A stretch of 64,000 nt of DNA. It comes from Rhodospirillum sp047263945. Lineage in GTDB: Bacteria > Pseudomonadota > Alphaproteobacteria > Rhodospirillales > Rhodospirillaceae. Both the position numbers and the translations under genes were made by a program. Positions within the stretch are counted from its first letter, which is position 1, and the number at the start of each line of letters is the position of its first letter. The notes beneath the pieces are model-generated. The model was not told the DNA's origin. It saw nothing but the letters and a program-made list of their open reading frames with translations, and made no database searches. Positions 41,398 through 49,939 of this stretch are shown piece after piece. Location: contig NZ_JBLAVB010000018.1 of assembly GCF_047263945.1 (NCBI RefSeq), forward strand, positions 1 to 64,000, given 5' to 3'.

Positions 41398-42588
41398 ATG
41401 AGTAATCTGAAAGCGACATGCGACGACATTCTGAACGGCTTGGTGACGGGGGCTCCCCGCGTTCCCGGTGTGGTGGCCATGGTCACGGACCGAAATGACA
41501 CCCTCTATTCCGGGGCAGCGGGCGAGCGCCGCCTGGACGGAACGCCGATGACCGAGGATACGGTGTTTGCCATTTTCTCGACCACCAAGGCGATTGCCGG
41601 GACCACGGCCCTGCAATGCGTGGAAGAGGGTCTTCTCGACCTCGATGCGCCCGCCAAGGACTACGCCCCGGCCATTGGCGCCCTCCAGGTCATCGACGGT
41701 TTCGACGCCGCCGGACAGCCCATGCTCCGCCCACCGAAAAGCGACGTGACGACCCGCCAGCTTCTGCTGCACACGGCAGGCTTCGGCTATGACTTCTTCA
41801 ACGAAACCTATAAGCGCTTGGCCGAAGAGCATGGACAGCCGTCCGTGGTGGCCGCCTCGCGGGCCAGTATCGAGACCCCTTTGCTGTTCGACCCCGGCAC
41901 CCACTGGGAATATGGCACCAATATCGATTGGGTCGGTCAGGTCGTCGAGGGAATCCGTGGAAAGCGGTTGGGCGCGGTGATGCGCGAGCGCGTCTTCGAC
42001 CCCTTGGGGATGGAGGACATCGCCTTCACACGCACGGAGGCGATGAAAGCGCGGACCGCCCTCATCCACGCCCGGGCCGAGGACGGCACCCTCTCGCCCA
42101 TGGATGAGTTCTTCCTGCCCGACAATCCCGAAATCGACATGGGGGGGCATGGGCTTTACGCCACGGTCCCCGAATATATGAAATTCATCCGCATGTGGCT
42201 CAACGACGGGGTCGGCCCCCATGGCCAGGTCTTGAAGCCCGAAACCGTCGCCTGGGCGGTCAAGGGAGCCCTGGTTCCCCCCCAAAAGGTCGTCATGCTG
42301 CCCGGCGTGATCCCCTCCCTGTCAAACGACGCCGAATTCTTCCCGGGTCTGCAAAAGGACTGGTCCTACACCTTCATGGTCAATTCCGAGACGGCCCCCA
42401 CCGGCCGCCCGGCGGGGGCGATCGGCTGGGCGGGCTTGGCCAACAGCTTTTTCTGGATCGACCGGGAGAACGGACTGGGAGGCTATTGGGCGACCCAAAT
42501 CCTGCCGTTCGGCGACCCCGTGTCCTTCACCGGGTATATGGACTTCGAAACCGCCGTTTACCAGTCCCTGGCCACTCAAGCGGAATGA
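41398..42588 (+). CDS. Serine hydrolase, beta-lactamase/family VIII esterase type
   Basis: A 396-residue penicillin-binding-protein-like hydrolase. The nucleophile motif SxxK is S61-TT-K64 (FAIFSTTKAIAG), and the Tyr motif is Y172 in WEYGTNIDWVGQVVEG. There is no signal peptide, so it is probably cytoplasmic, like family VIII carboxylesterases such as EstB and LovD-type acyltransferases. Length fits. It could hydrolyse the ester made by the Baeyer-Villiger monooxygenase encoded 1.2 kb downstream. GGGAGG precedes the ATG. It lies downstream of an AraC gene in the same direction. Confidence 0.88.
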   Translation: MSNLKATCDDILNGLVTGAPRVPGVVAMVTDRNDTLYSGAAGERRLDGTPMTEDTVFAIFSTTKAIAGTTALQCVEEGLLDLDAPAKDYAPAIGALQVIDGFDAAGQPMLRPPKSDVTTRQLLLHTAGFGYDFFNETYKRLAEEHGQPSVVAASRASIETPLLFDPGTHWEYGTNIDWVGQVVEGIRGKRLGAVMRERVFDPLGMEDIAFTRTEAMKARTALIHARAEDGTLSPMDEFFLPDNPEIDMGGHGLYATVPEYMKFIRMWLNDGVGPHGQVLKPETVAWAVKGALVPPQKVVMLPGVIPSLSNDAEFFPGLQKDWSYTFMVNSETAPTGRPAGAIGWAGLANSFFWIDRENGLGGYWATQILPFGDPVSFTGYMDFETAVYQSLATQAE

Positions 42589-42617
42589 GGAGAAGGGGGC
42601 ATAGGGGCTGTTTGCCT

Positions 42618-42867
42618 GTCACGGGGCTTTGCCCCGTCCCCCCCTCTTTGGCGAGACTGGGACCGAAAGACCCCAGACCCCAGGCTCTTCTTTGTATACA
42701 CCGTTTCTTCGAAAATCCGAAAAATGTGCTTCGCAGTTTCTGGGCTCTGCCCAGACCCGCAAAGGGTCTCGGACCCTTTGATCTCAAATGGGGGTCCGGG
42801 GCCTCAGGCCCCGGTGGGGGCGGGGCAAAGCCCCGAGTTTTTCGGTTTTTCAGGGGGACCAAGTATA
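42618..42867. repeat. GC-rich dispersed repeats (two adjoining units)
   Basis: Bases 42618-42685 match the hairpin repeat at 22178-22232. Bases 42702-42867 match 63812-63979 over about 166 nt with few differences. The second unit contains CTGGGCTCTGCCCAG, GGGGCCTCAGGCCCC and GGGGCAAAGCCCC stems and ends TTTTTCGGTTTTTC. Strong stems followed by T-runs make it a likely terminator for the serine hydrolase. It fills the gap before the next AraC gene. Confidence 0.8.
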
Positions 42868-42931
42868 GAAGAAAAAAGAGGATTTGGGGGCAGCGCCGTC
42901 GCCCTTCGCCGTTCAGGGAGGAGGAACCGGA

Positions 42932-43819
42932 ATGAACGGACTGATTTCCTATGAAGAGTTGCCCGAATGGGTACCGGGCCGCCTGCTCTCGGCCAGTGAT
43001 GGCCTCGGCTGGAAGCATGTGGCGTCGCGGTCCTACCATTATGACGGCCAGGATGTGATTGTTCCGGCGATGCGCGACTTCATGCTGGTGGGTTACCAAG
43101 CGGGCACGACCCCGATGGGACGCCGGTTTGAAGGCCGGTGGACCCACGACACCTTAGGGCCCGGCGCGGCCTCCCTGCTGACCCGCGCCCAGCAGGCCTC
43201 TTGGAATTGGCACGAGCCGATCGATGTGACCCATATTTACCTGTCCGGAGACCTTGTGGCAGAGGTGGCCAGTGAAGTCATGGATTGCTCGGTCAGCAAG
43301 GTGACGTTGAACGATGTGCTGCGCGCTGACGATCCGGTCATGACGGCGGCAATCCGGGCCATTGCCCAGGAAACCCAGGTCCACGGGTTGGGCGGACCGC
43401 TTTATGTGGACGCCATGGCCCGGGGCCTGGTCGTGCATCTGCTGCGCCGCTACGCTTCGATCCGCCTGCCCACCGCCCGTCCGAGCAGCGCCCTTTCGCC
43501 CCGGGAAAAGCGCCTGATCCTGGACTACATTGACGCCGAGTTGGCCATGCCACTCGACCTCAAGGGTATGGCCGAGGCGCTTGGGCTCACCCCCTGCCTG
43601 TTCGCCAAACGCTTCCGCCAGAGCTTCGGCAAACCGCCCTATGCCTTCGTCACGGCGCGGCGGCTGGAGCGGGCAAAACAGTTGCTCGCGACGACGGATC
43701 TCCCGGTCAAGGCTGTTGCTGCGGACTGCGGCTTTACCGATCAGGCCCATTTGACCCGTATGTTCTCAACCGCCTTCGGAGTCACGCCCGCCGCCTTCCG
43801 ACGGCGGGCAGCCCCCTGA
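42932..43819 (+). CDS. AraC-family transcriptional regulator
   Basis: A 295-residue AraC regulator. The N-terminal part (about 1-185) is a cupin-like sensor. The C-terminal AraC/XylS DNA-binding domain lies at about 190-293, with KGMAEALGLTPCLFAKRFRQSFG and VKAVAADCGFTDQAHLTRMFSTAFGVTPAAFR. GAGGAGG sits before the ATG at 42932. It converges on the Baeyer-Villiger monooxygenase gene with only an 18-nt gap and may control it or the serine hydrolase upstream. It is not close in sequence to the other AraC gene at 40 kb. Confidence 0.9.
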   Translation: MNGLISYEELPEWVPGRLLSASDGLGWKHVASRSYHYDGQDVIVPAMRDFMLVGYQAGTTPMGRRFEGRWTHDTLGPGAASLLTRAQQASWNWHEPIDVTHIYLSGDLVAEVASEVMDCSVSKVTLNDVLRADDPVMTAAIRAIAQETQVHGLGGPLYVDAMARGLVVHLLRRYASIRLPTARPSSALSPREKRLILDYIDAELAMPLDLKGMAEALGLTPCLFAKRFRQSFGKPPYAFVTARRLERAKQLLATTDLPVKAVAADCGFTDQAHLTRMFSTAFGVTPAAFRRRAAP

Positions 43820-43837
43820 CACTTCGATCCGGACGGA

Positions 43838-45442
43838 TCAACTCATGGCGAAGCCAGGATAACCGGCGTCGGCGATCTCCTGGCATTTCTTCCGATAGGT
43901 CCCGACTCCCCCCGTGTAGGACAGGACCCGGCGCGGCTTGCCCGCCACGTTCGAGCCCGTGTACCAGGAGTTCGTCTTGGAGATCAGCGTGGCGTTCGCC
44001 GTCGCGTCGTGGTGACGGACCCAGGCGTCCTCGCCATCCTCCGTCGGCTCAATGACCGATTTCCCGGCTTTCTCCATATGGCGGATGCAGTCGGTGATCC
44101 ATTCCGTCTGTTGTTGCAAACAGGTGGTCATGTTGCACAGGGCCGCCGAGGGCGCGAGGGGGGCACCGGTCATGAACAGGTTGGGGAAGCCGTATTTTTG
44201 CACCCCAAGTGTGGTGCGGATGTCCTTGGCCCATTCGTCACGCAGGCTCATCCCGTCCCGCCCGGTGATGTCAATGCGCGTCAATGCTCCCGACCCGGCA
44301 TCGAAGCCCACCGCCATAATGATGACGTCGAGTTCATACACCGTCCCATCTTCAAGCATCACACCCTCGGGGACGATTTCCTTGATCGGATTCTGCCGAA
44401 CACTCACCGCCTCGACATTGTCGCGCAAGTAAACCTCCAGATAGTTGGTCTCCAGGGGCACGCGATGGGTGCCAAAGCCGTAGTCTTCGGCCTTGGGAAC
44501 CAGGATGTCGATCAGCTTCGGATCCTTCAACCGCGCGGCCATCTTCGCCCGCACGAAGGCCGAGATTTCCTCGCAAACCTCCGGATCGAAGAACATCTCT
44601 GCGAAGGAGGCGAGCCAGAGTTTAAGCGAGCCATCGGCATGGACATCTTCCAACACCGCGAGGCGCTCCTCGGGTGTCAGGTCGGCCCAGGTATGCTGGA
44701 AGTCATATTCAAAGCCGGTGAAGGTATTGGGCAGGTTGGTTTTCAGCTCCTCGAAACGGGACTTGTACCAAGCCGCCTCCTCGGATCCGTATTTCGGGTT
44801 CTTCATGGGCAGCACATATTGGGGTGTGCGCACGAAGACCTTCAGGTCGGCCACCTCCGGCGCGATGGTTTGGATCACCTGAATGCCTGTGGCGCCGACA
44901 CCGATCACCCCAACCCGTTTGCCCTCCAAGGCGATACCACCCTTGGGGTAGCGTGCCGTATGCAGGATCGTCCCCTTGAAGCGCGCCTGTCCGGGAAAGC
45001 GGTCCTCCAGCGGGGCGGAGAGCATTCCGGTGCAGCCGATCAGGAAGCGCGTGTCGTAGGTGTCGCCCGTGTCGGTCTCGACCCGCCACCGCCCGGTCTC
45101 ACCATTGAAGTCGGCTTTGGTGACCCGGGTTGAGAAGGTGAAGTCCTTCCGCAGGTCGAGCCGGTCGGCGACGTAGTGCATCCACCGCTCAATCTCGGGC
45201 TGGCCGGGGAAGCGCTCGCTCCAGGTCCAATCCTTATAGAGGTCCTCGTCGAACAGATATTGATAGATATAGCTTTCGGAATCGAATTTGGCCCCGGGAT
45301 AGCGGTTCCAATACCAGGTGCCACCGAGATCCGAACCGGCTTCCACACCCTGTACCGTAAGCCCTTCGCGGCGGAGTTGGTGAAGCTGATAAAGCCCCGC
45401 CACGCCCGCGCCGATGATCAACGCGTCGATCGTTTTGTTCAT
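43838..45442 (-). CDS. Type I Baeyer-Villiger monooxygenase-like flavoprotein
   Basis: A 534-residue NADPH- and FAD-dependent monooxygenase that would turn a ketone into an ester or lactone. The FAD Rossmann motif is GAGVAG (residues 11-16), GGTWYWNRYPGAKFDSES (40-57) is diagnostic for the family, and the NADPH motif is GVGATG (181-186). The family fingerprint F-x-G-x3-H-x3-W is present as FKGTILHTARY (155-165), with Tyr in the place of Trp. GGGAGGAA precedes the ATG at 45442. The nearby esterase-like serine hydrolase could open its product. Confidence 0.9.
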   Translation of the reverse strand: MNKTIDALIIGAGVAGLYQLHQLRREGLTVQGVEAGSDLGGTWYWNRYPGAKFDSESYIYQYLFDEDLYKDWTWSERFPGQPEIERWMHYVADRLDLRKDFTFSTRVTKADFNGETGRWRVETDTGDTYDTRFLIGCTGMLSAPLEDRFPGQARFKGTILHTARYPKGGIALEGKRVGVIGVGATGIQVIQTIAPEVADLKVFVRTPQYVLPMKNPKYGSEEAAWYKSRFEELKTNLPNTFTGFEYDFQHTWADLTPEERLAVLEDVHADGSLKLWLASFAEMFFDPEVCEEISAFVRAKMAARLKDPKLIDILVPKAEDYGFGTHRVPLETNYLEVYLRDNVEAVSVRQNPIKEIVPEGVMLEDGTVYELDVIIMAVGFDAGSGALTRIDITGRDGMSLRDEWAKDIRTTLGVQKYGFPNLFMTGAPLAPSAALCNMTTCLQQQTEWITDCIRHMEKAGKSVIEPTEDGEDAWVRHHDATANATLISKTNSWYTGSNVAGKPRRVLSYTGGVGTYRKKCQEIADAGYPGFAMS

Positions 45443-45623
45443 CTATTCCTCCCATGGTCCGCGTGGAACACCCACACGTCGCGGTCCTTGCCTGTTTTTT
45501 TGATGAGTGACCGCCGAGGGAAAGACTACGGGGAACGGGCCCCGGGGATATTGAACGTTTCAGAAATTGTTTTGAACGAAAGTGATTCTCTTTTGGCCAA
45601 GGCCCCTTGGGGCATGCACTTCG

Positions 45624-46295
45624 TCACCGGCGGGGCAGGAGATCAATCGCCTCCACCACCTCCCCCAAATCCGTGATGATCCCATCCACAAGGCCAGGAT
45701 CCGGAGGCGGAAACCAATGGGTCTTGCGCCACAGGGCCCGCATGCCAACCGCTTTGGCGCCTCGGATGTCCGATTCCGGATGGTCGCCCACGAAAACACA
45801 CTCTGGGGCGGAGAGCGCCAACCGATCAAGGGCCATAGAAAAAATGCGGGGATCCGGCTTCTTCACTCCGGCTTCCTCCAAAATGACCACGACATCCATC
45901 AGGTCATCCAGCCCCAAAGCCGCGATCACCGCCGACTGAAGATCCTCCCGCCCGTTGGTGACAATCCCAAGGGAAATCCCTCGCGCTTTCAAGCTTCGGA
46001 GGGCCTCCCGGCAGCCGGACACCGGTTGGGCGTATTGCGCGAAAGCGAACAGATAGGTTTCGAGCAACGGGGGAACAGCCTCCCAGGGCAAGCCGAACAG
46101 ATCAAGGAGACGGAGGTAGACCCGATCCTTCCAAACCGTCCCGTTGGCATCCAGACTCACGAAAGCGGCCTTGAAGCGTTCCTCGGGGATCCCCTGAAAA
46201 ATGGGATCTGTGCGCCATTGCCAGGACAGGAATCGGTCCAGGCTTCCATCCCGATCCAATAAGGTCTGATCCAGATCGAACAGAACGCCGCTCAC
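45624..46295 (-). CDS. HAD-superfamily hydrolase (phosphatase-like)
   Basis: A 223-residue HAD hydrolase. Motif I is LFDLDQTLLDRDG, with Asp nucleophile and a second Asp; motif II is GIVTNG; the motif III Lys is in GVKKPDPRIF; motif IV is VFVGDHPESDI. The helical cap between residues 15 and 90 is of the phosphoglycolate-phosphatase/haloacid-dehalogenase class. I prefer the GTG at 46295, because the longer frame to 46349 reads through a hairpin that ends the suf operon; AGGA lies very close to this GTG, so the start is uncertain. The substrate is unknown. Confidence 0.8.
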   Translation of the reverse strand: MSGVLFDLDQTLLDRDGSLDRFLSWQWRTDPIFQGIPEERFKAAFVSLDANGTVWKDRVYLRLLDLFGLPWEAVPPLLETYLFAFAQYAQPVSGCREALRSLKARGISLGIVTNGREDLQSAVIAALGLDDLMDVVVILEEAGVKKPDPRIFSMALDRLALSAPECVFVGDHPESDIRGAKAVGMRALWRKTHWFPPPDPGLVDGIITDLGEVVEAIDLLPRR

Positions 46296-46335
46296 TCTCC
46301 TATCCGTTGGCTCCAAGGATCCCCCCCCAAACGAT

Positions 46336-46361
46336 AAGGCCGCCCCCATCGGGACGGCCTT
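46336..46361. terminator. Hairpin after sufA
   Basis: AAGGCCG at 46336-46342 pairs with CGGCCTT at 46355-46361, with the inner CCC pairing with GGG. It lies 26 nt after the sufA stop on the minus strand. There is no good U-tract, so termination may be partial and the HAD gene may be read from the suf promoter. Confidence 0.5.
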
Positions 46362-46387
46362 CTTAAACCCGAATCACGCCCCCGCCT

Positions 46388-46732
46388 TTACGCCACAGAG
46401 AAACTCTCTCCACAGCCACAAGTGCTGGCGGCGTTAGGGTTGGTGAAGGTGAAGCTCGCCTGCAGCTTGTCCTGCTTGTAGTCCATCTCGGACCCAATCA
46501 GGAACATCACGGCGCTGGACTCGAGGAACACCCGGGCGCCGTCCTGCTCGACGACTTCTTCAAGCATACGGGGACCGTCCTCGGCATAGTTCACCGTGTA
46601 GCTGAGGCCGGAGCATCCCTTGTTGGAGACGCCCACCCGCAGGCCCAGCACCTCTTTGTCGGCGCGGCCCATCAGGTCCTTGACGCGCGCCACGGCTGCG
46701 GGGGTCAGGGTGATCGGGGGGGGTAAGGACAT
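46388..46732 (-). CDS. sufA: Iron-sulfur cluster assembly A-type carrier (SufA/ErpA)
   Basis: A 114-residue A-type carrier that accepts or delivers Fe-S clusters. The three cysteines are placed as in the family: one in NKGCSGLSY (about residue 40) and two in STCGCGESF near the C-terminus. The sequence begins ITLTPAAVARVKDLMGR, normal for SufA. It is the last gene of the suf series, 93 nt after sufT, with an alphaproteobacterial-type palindrome in the gap. Confidence 0.93.
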   Translation of the reverse strand: MSLPPPITLTPAAVARVKDLMGRADKEVLGLRVGVSNKGCSGLSYTVNYAEDGPRMLEEVVEQDGARVFLESSAVMFLIGSEMDYKQDKLQASFTFTNPNAASTCGCGESFSVA

Positions 46733-46753
46733 GGTGGGTCTCCTCCAGGTCTA

Positions 46754-46803
46754 GAGCATCGAGCGGAAAAGTGGGCACCGGTTTTCCAGTCCACTCGATG
46801 CTC
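46754..46803. repeat. Palindromic intergenic repeat in the suf operon
   Basis: GAGCATCGAG (46754-46763) pairs perfectly with CTCGATGCTC (46794-46803), enclosing AAGTGG and ACCGGTTTT elements. The TCTAGAGCAT...AGTGGnnACCGGTTTTCC...ATGCTC pattern resembles a repeat widely scattered in alphaproteobacterial genomes. It lies inside the operon between sufT and sufA and may modulate sufA mRNA. Confidence 0.7.
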
Positions 46804-46825
46804 AACTTGTTTGATCTAACTCTTC

Positions 46826-47224
46826 TTAAAACATATCGAGCGCGACGCGGGCCACTTCGCTCATGCGGTCCATGGTCCAGCCCGGTTCCCAGGTCAGGTT
46901 GACGACAACCTCACCCACGCCCGAAACGGCGGCGACCTTCTCGGCGGTCTCACCGGGCAGGATACCCGCCACGGGGCAAGCTGGCGCGGTCAGGGTCATC
47001 AGAATGCTGACATCGCCCTTCTCGCTCAGGTCTATCTCATAGATAAGGCCCAGGTCATAGATATTCACGGGTATTTCCGGATCGTAGACCTCTTTCAGCG
47101 CTTCGATCACGGCATCCTTTTCCGCAACAGGCGTCCCCTCAGCCAGGGGGGAACCGGCGCGAGCGATTTCACCTTCCTCGGGAGGGTCCTCGGAGGCGGC
47201 GGGCATGGCATAAGGAGGCATCAT
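46826..47224 (-). CDS. sufT: SufT/DUF59-type Fe-S assembly factor
   Basis: A 132-residue MIP18/DUF59 protein. The core begins at about residue 35 (KDAVIEALKEVYDPEIPVNIYDLGLIYEIDL), with the reactive-Cys block LTAPACPVAGILPGETAEKVAAV and the terminal VNLTWEPGWTMDRMSEVARVALDMF. It helps Fe-S maturation, probably of high-demand apoproteins. The first 30 residues are an acidic extension. It is 43 nt after sufS. DUF59 genes are a normal part of alphaproteobacterial suf operons. Confidence 0.92.
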   Translation of the reverse strand: MMPPYAMPAASEDPPEEGEIARAGSPLAEGTPVAEKDAVIEALKEVYDPEIPVNIYDLGLIYEIDLSEKGDVSILMTLTAPACPVAGILPGETAEKVAAVSGVGEVVVNLTWEPGWTMDRMSEVARVALDMF

Positions 47225-47267
47225 AGCAGGCTTCTTTCATTATCTTCGCTACCGCGAGATTGTGGTC

Positions 47268-48518
47268 TCACCCAAAGAACTCGTTGACCTTTTCCAACGC
47301 CTTGACGAACGCGTCAACGTCCGCCCGCGTGTTATAAAGGCCGAAAGACGCCCGGGCCGTGGCGGACACGCCAAGGCGCTCCATCAGCGGCTGGGCACAA
47401 TGGTGGCCGACGCGAATACACACGCCCGCCCGGTCCAGGATCGTCGCCATATCGTGGGGGTGGGCGCTCTCCATGGTGAAGCTGATCACGGCGGCCTTGT
47501 GCGTCGCCGTTCCATGAATGGTCAAGCCCGGCACAGACGCCATGCGCTGGGTCGCGTAGAGCAACAGGTCGCGCTCATGGGCGGCAATCGCGTCCATGCC
47601 GATGGCCGTGACATAATTGATCGCCGCGCCAAGGCCAACGGCCTGGACGATGGGGGGCGTCCCGGCCTCGAACTTGGCCGGAGGCTCGGCCCATTCGGAC
47701 TTTTCCTTGGTGACGCTGGCAATCATGTCACCGCCCCCCCGGAAGGGGGGCATCGCGTCGAGCAACGCGTATTTGGCGTACAGCACACCCACGCCCGTCG
47801 GCCCATACAGCTTGTGGCTGGAGAAGACATAGAAATCCACATCCAAGGCCTGAACGTCCACCGGGCAATGGACAATCCCCTGGCAGCCGTCCAGCAGCAC
47901 CCGGGCGCCCACCGCATGGGCCTTCTCGATGACCGCTTCCACCGGCAGGACCGTGCCCAACACGTTGGAGGTATGGGCCATGGCAACCAGCCTGGTCTTG
48001 TCGGTCAACAGGGCCTCGAAGGCGGGCATATCCAGCTCTCCCGCGTCGGTAATCGGGGCGAACTTAAGCACAATGCCCTTGTCGTCACGCAACATCTGCC
48101 AGGGCACGATATTGGAATGGTGTTCCAGCTCGGTGATGATGACCTCATCCCCGGCCTTCAGCAGCCCCCGGCCAAAGGTCATGGCCACCAGATTGATGGC
48201 GTCCGTTGCTCCCATGGTGAAGACCACTTCCTCGGTCTTCTCGGCGTTGATGAAGGCCCTTACGGTTTCCCGCGCCTCTTCATAGAGGGTCGTCGACCGT
48301 TCGGAGAGCCAATAGGCGCCCCGGTGAACATTGGCGTACTCGCCCGCGTAGACCTCCATCATGCGGTCAAGCACGGCCTGGGGCTTCTGGGCCGAGGCCC
48401 CGCTATCCAGATAGACCACCTGCTTACCGCGAATGTCCTTGGAGAAGACCGGAAAGTCGGCGCGGTAGGCGTCCACGTCATAGACCGGTTCGTCTTTTGT
48501 CATCGTCGCCGTGCTCAT
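47268..48518 (-). CDS. sufS: Cysteine desulfurase SufS
   Basis: A 416-residue PLP-dependent group II cysteine desulfurase that supplies sulfur for Fe-S clusters. The PLP lysine is K236 (FSSHKLYGPTG) and the active Cys is C374 (RVGHHCAQPLMERLG). The His-rich stretch ELEHHSNIVPW is also typical. I chose the ATG at 48518 (MSTATMTKDE); an upstream ATG at 48551 gives a hydrophobic stretch that is not family-like. It lies 69 nt after sufD. Confidence 0.95.
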   Translation of the reverse strand: MSTATMTKDEPVYDVDAYRADFPVFSKDIRGKQVVYLDSGASAQKPQAVLDRMMEVYAGEYANVHRGAYWLSERSTTLYEEARETVRAFINAEKTEEVVFTMGATDAINLVAMTFGRGLLKAGDEVIITELEHHSNIVPWQMLRDDKGIVLKFAPITDAGELDMPAFEALLTDKTRLVAMAHTSNVLGTVLPVEAVIEKAHAVGARVLLDGCQGIVHCPVDVQALDVDFYVFSSHKLYGPTGVGVLYAKYALLDAMPPFRGGGDMIASVTKEKSEWAEPPAKFEAGTPPIVQAVGLGAAINYVTAIGMDAIAAHERDLLLYATQRMASVPGLTIHGTATHKAAVISFTMESAHPHDMATILDRAGVCIRVGHHCAQPLMERLGVSATARASFGLYNTRADVDAFVKALEKVNEFFG

Positions 48519-48587
48519 CTCACTCAATCCCCCTACCCAGAAAAAGGTCACCCCTGCCCCGATTACCCCCGGGGCAGGCAGGCCCCA

Positions 48588-49916
48588 TCAATCGCTCCAA
48601 ACCGCCTTGTCCCGGCCCGTCTGCCAGTCGCGCACCTTATGGATGAAGGCCTCGCGGACGATTTCGTCGGAGATCTCGTGGACCACATCCTCGACGAAGG
48701 CTTCGACCAACAGGGCCAGGGCCGTTTCTTCGTCGATGCCCCGCGCCATCAGGTAGAAGAGCTGATCCGCGTCCATCTCGCCCACGGTGGCGCCGTGGCT
48801 GCATTTCACGTCGTCTGCGTAGATTTCCAGCTCGGGCTTGGTGTCCACCTCGGCCCCACGCGACAGCAAGAGGGCTTTGTGAAGCTGTTGGGCGTCGGTC
48901 TCCTGGGCATCCCGGCGGACCAGAACCTTGCCCTGGAAGACCGCCTTGCCGGTCCCATCCAACACGCCCTTGAAGAGCTGATTGGAGGTCGCCCGGGGCA
49001 CGGCATGGTCCACCAACACCGTGTTGTCCACATGCTGCCCCTCGTGGACGGCATAACTGCCGTTGACAGACCCATGGGCCCCCTCGCCGGACAGGACCAC
49101 GCGAACCTCGTTGCGGATCAGCGCCCCACCGATCGCCAGGACGAAGGACTCGTAGCGGGCCTTGGTCGCCACATCGGCCAAGGTCACGCCCACGTGGTAG
49201 GAATTGTCCGGCCCATTGAGCAGGCGGTAATGCTTCAGCTCCGCCCCGTCACCCAGGGTGACCTCGGTCACGCTGTTCTCGAAAGTCGGAACGTCAGACA
49301 GACCCACATGGCTTTCCACGATGGTCGCCTTGGCGCCCTCTTCCAACACGATCAGGTTCCGCGGGTGGAAGGCGGCGGGGGTGTCCCCACCGGTGGCCAC
49401 GGAGACCACATGCAGGGCCTTGTCCAGAACCACGCCCTTGGCAAGGCGGACGAACAGGCCATCGGTCAACAGACCCGTGTTCAGCGCCGCCAGCGGCAAA
49501 TCTTCCATGGTCGCCAGCTTGCCCAACAGGGGCTCCACAAGGGCTGGTTCGGCCTGGAGCACCTTGGACAGGCTCTCCACCCGCAGACCCTTCGGCAGGG
49601 CTCCCAGATCCGATAGCTCCGGGGCGAAGCGGCCATTGACGAAGACCAGGGCCACCCCGTCCAGGGACAGGGCCGAAGACAGGGGCAGCTTGTCCGCCGC
49701 AACGGTCACGTCCAGGGCGGCGGGTTTGAACTCGGTCTTCGCCAGCCCCCCCAGGTTGGTATACTTCCAGGCTTCCACCTTGGGGGTGGGCAGGCCCTTG
49801 CGCTTGTAGATATCCAGCCCGGCCTGGCGCAAATCCGCCAGCCAGCCGGTTTCCTCCACGGGCACCGGCAGGGCCGCGTCGAGGAAGGGAGGCATTTCGG
49901 TCGTGCTCATGGTCAT
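48588..49916 (-). CDS. sufD: Fe-S cluster scaffold component SufD
   Basis: A 442-residue SufB/SufD-family beta-helix protein that forms the SufBC2D scaffold. Family blocks include YTNLGGLAKTEFKPAAL near residue 45, VFQGKVLVRRDAQETDAQQLHKALLLSRGAEVDTKPELEIYADDVKCSHGATVG and the C-terminal ARGIDEETALALLVEAFVEDV. I chose the ATG at 49916, with AAGGGAA before it; the longer frame reads into the antisense of sufC. It is 23 nt after sufC. Confidence 0.93.
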   Translation of the reverse strand: MTMSTTEMPPFLDAALPVPVEETGWLADLRQAGLDIYKRKGLPTPKVEAWKYTNLGGLAKTEFKPAALDVTVAADKLPLSSALSLDGVALVFVNGRFAPELSDLGALPKGLRVESLSKVLQAEPALVEPLLGKLATMEDLPLAALNTGLLTDGLFVRLAKGVVLDKALHVVSVATGGDTPAAFHPRNLIVLEEGAKATIVESHVGLSDVPTFENSVTEVTLGDGAELKHYRLLNGPDNSYHVGVTLADVATKARYESFVLAIGGALIRNEVRVVLSGEGAHGSVNGSYAVHEGQHVDNTVLVDHAVPRATSNQLFKGVLDGTGKAVFQGKVLVRRDAQETDAQQLHKALLLSRGAEVDTKPELEIYADDVKCSHGATVGEMDADQLFYLMARGIDEETALALLVEAFVEDVVHEISDEIVREAFIHKVRDWQTGRDKAVWSD

Positions 49917-49939
49917 GGTTCCCTTGCTCACGGGGCCGA

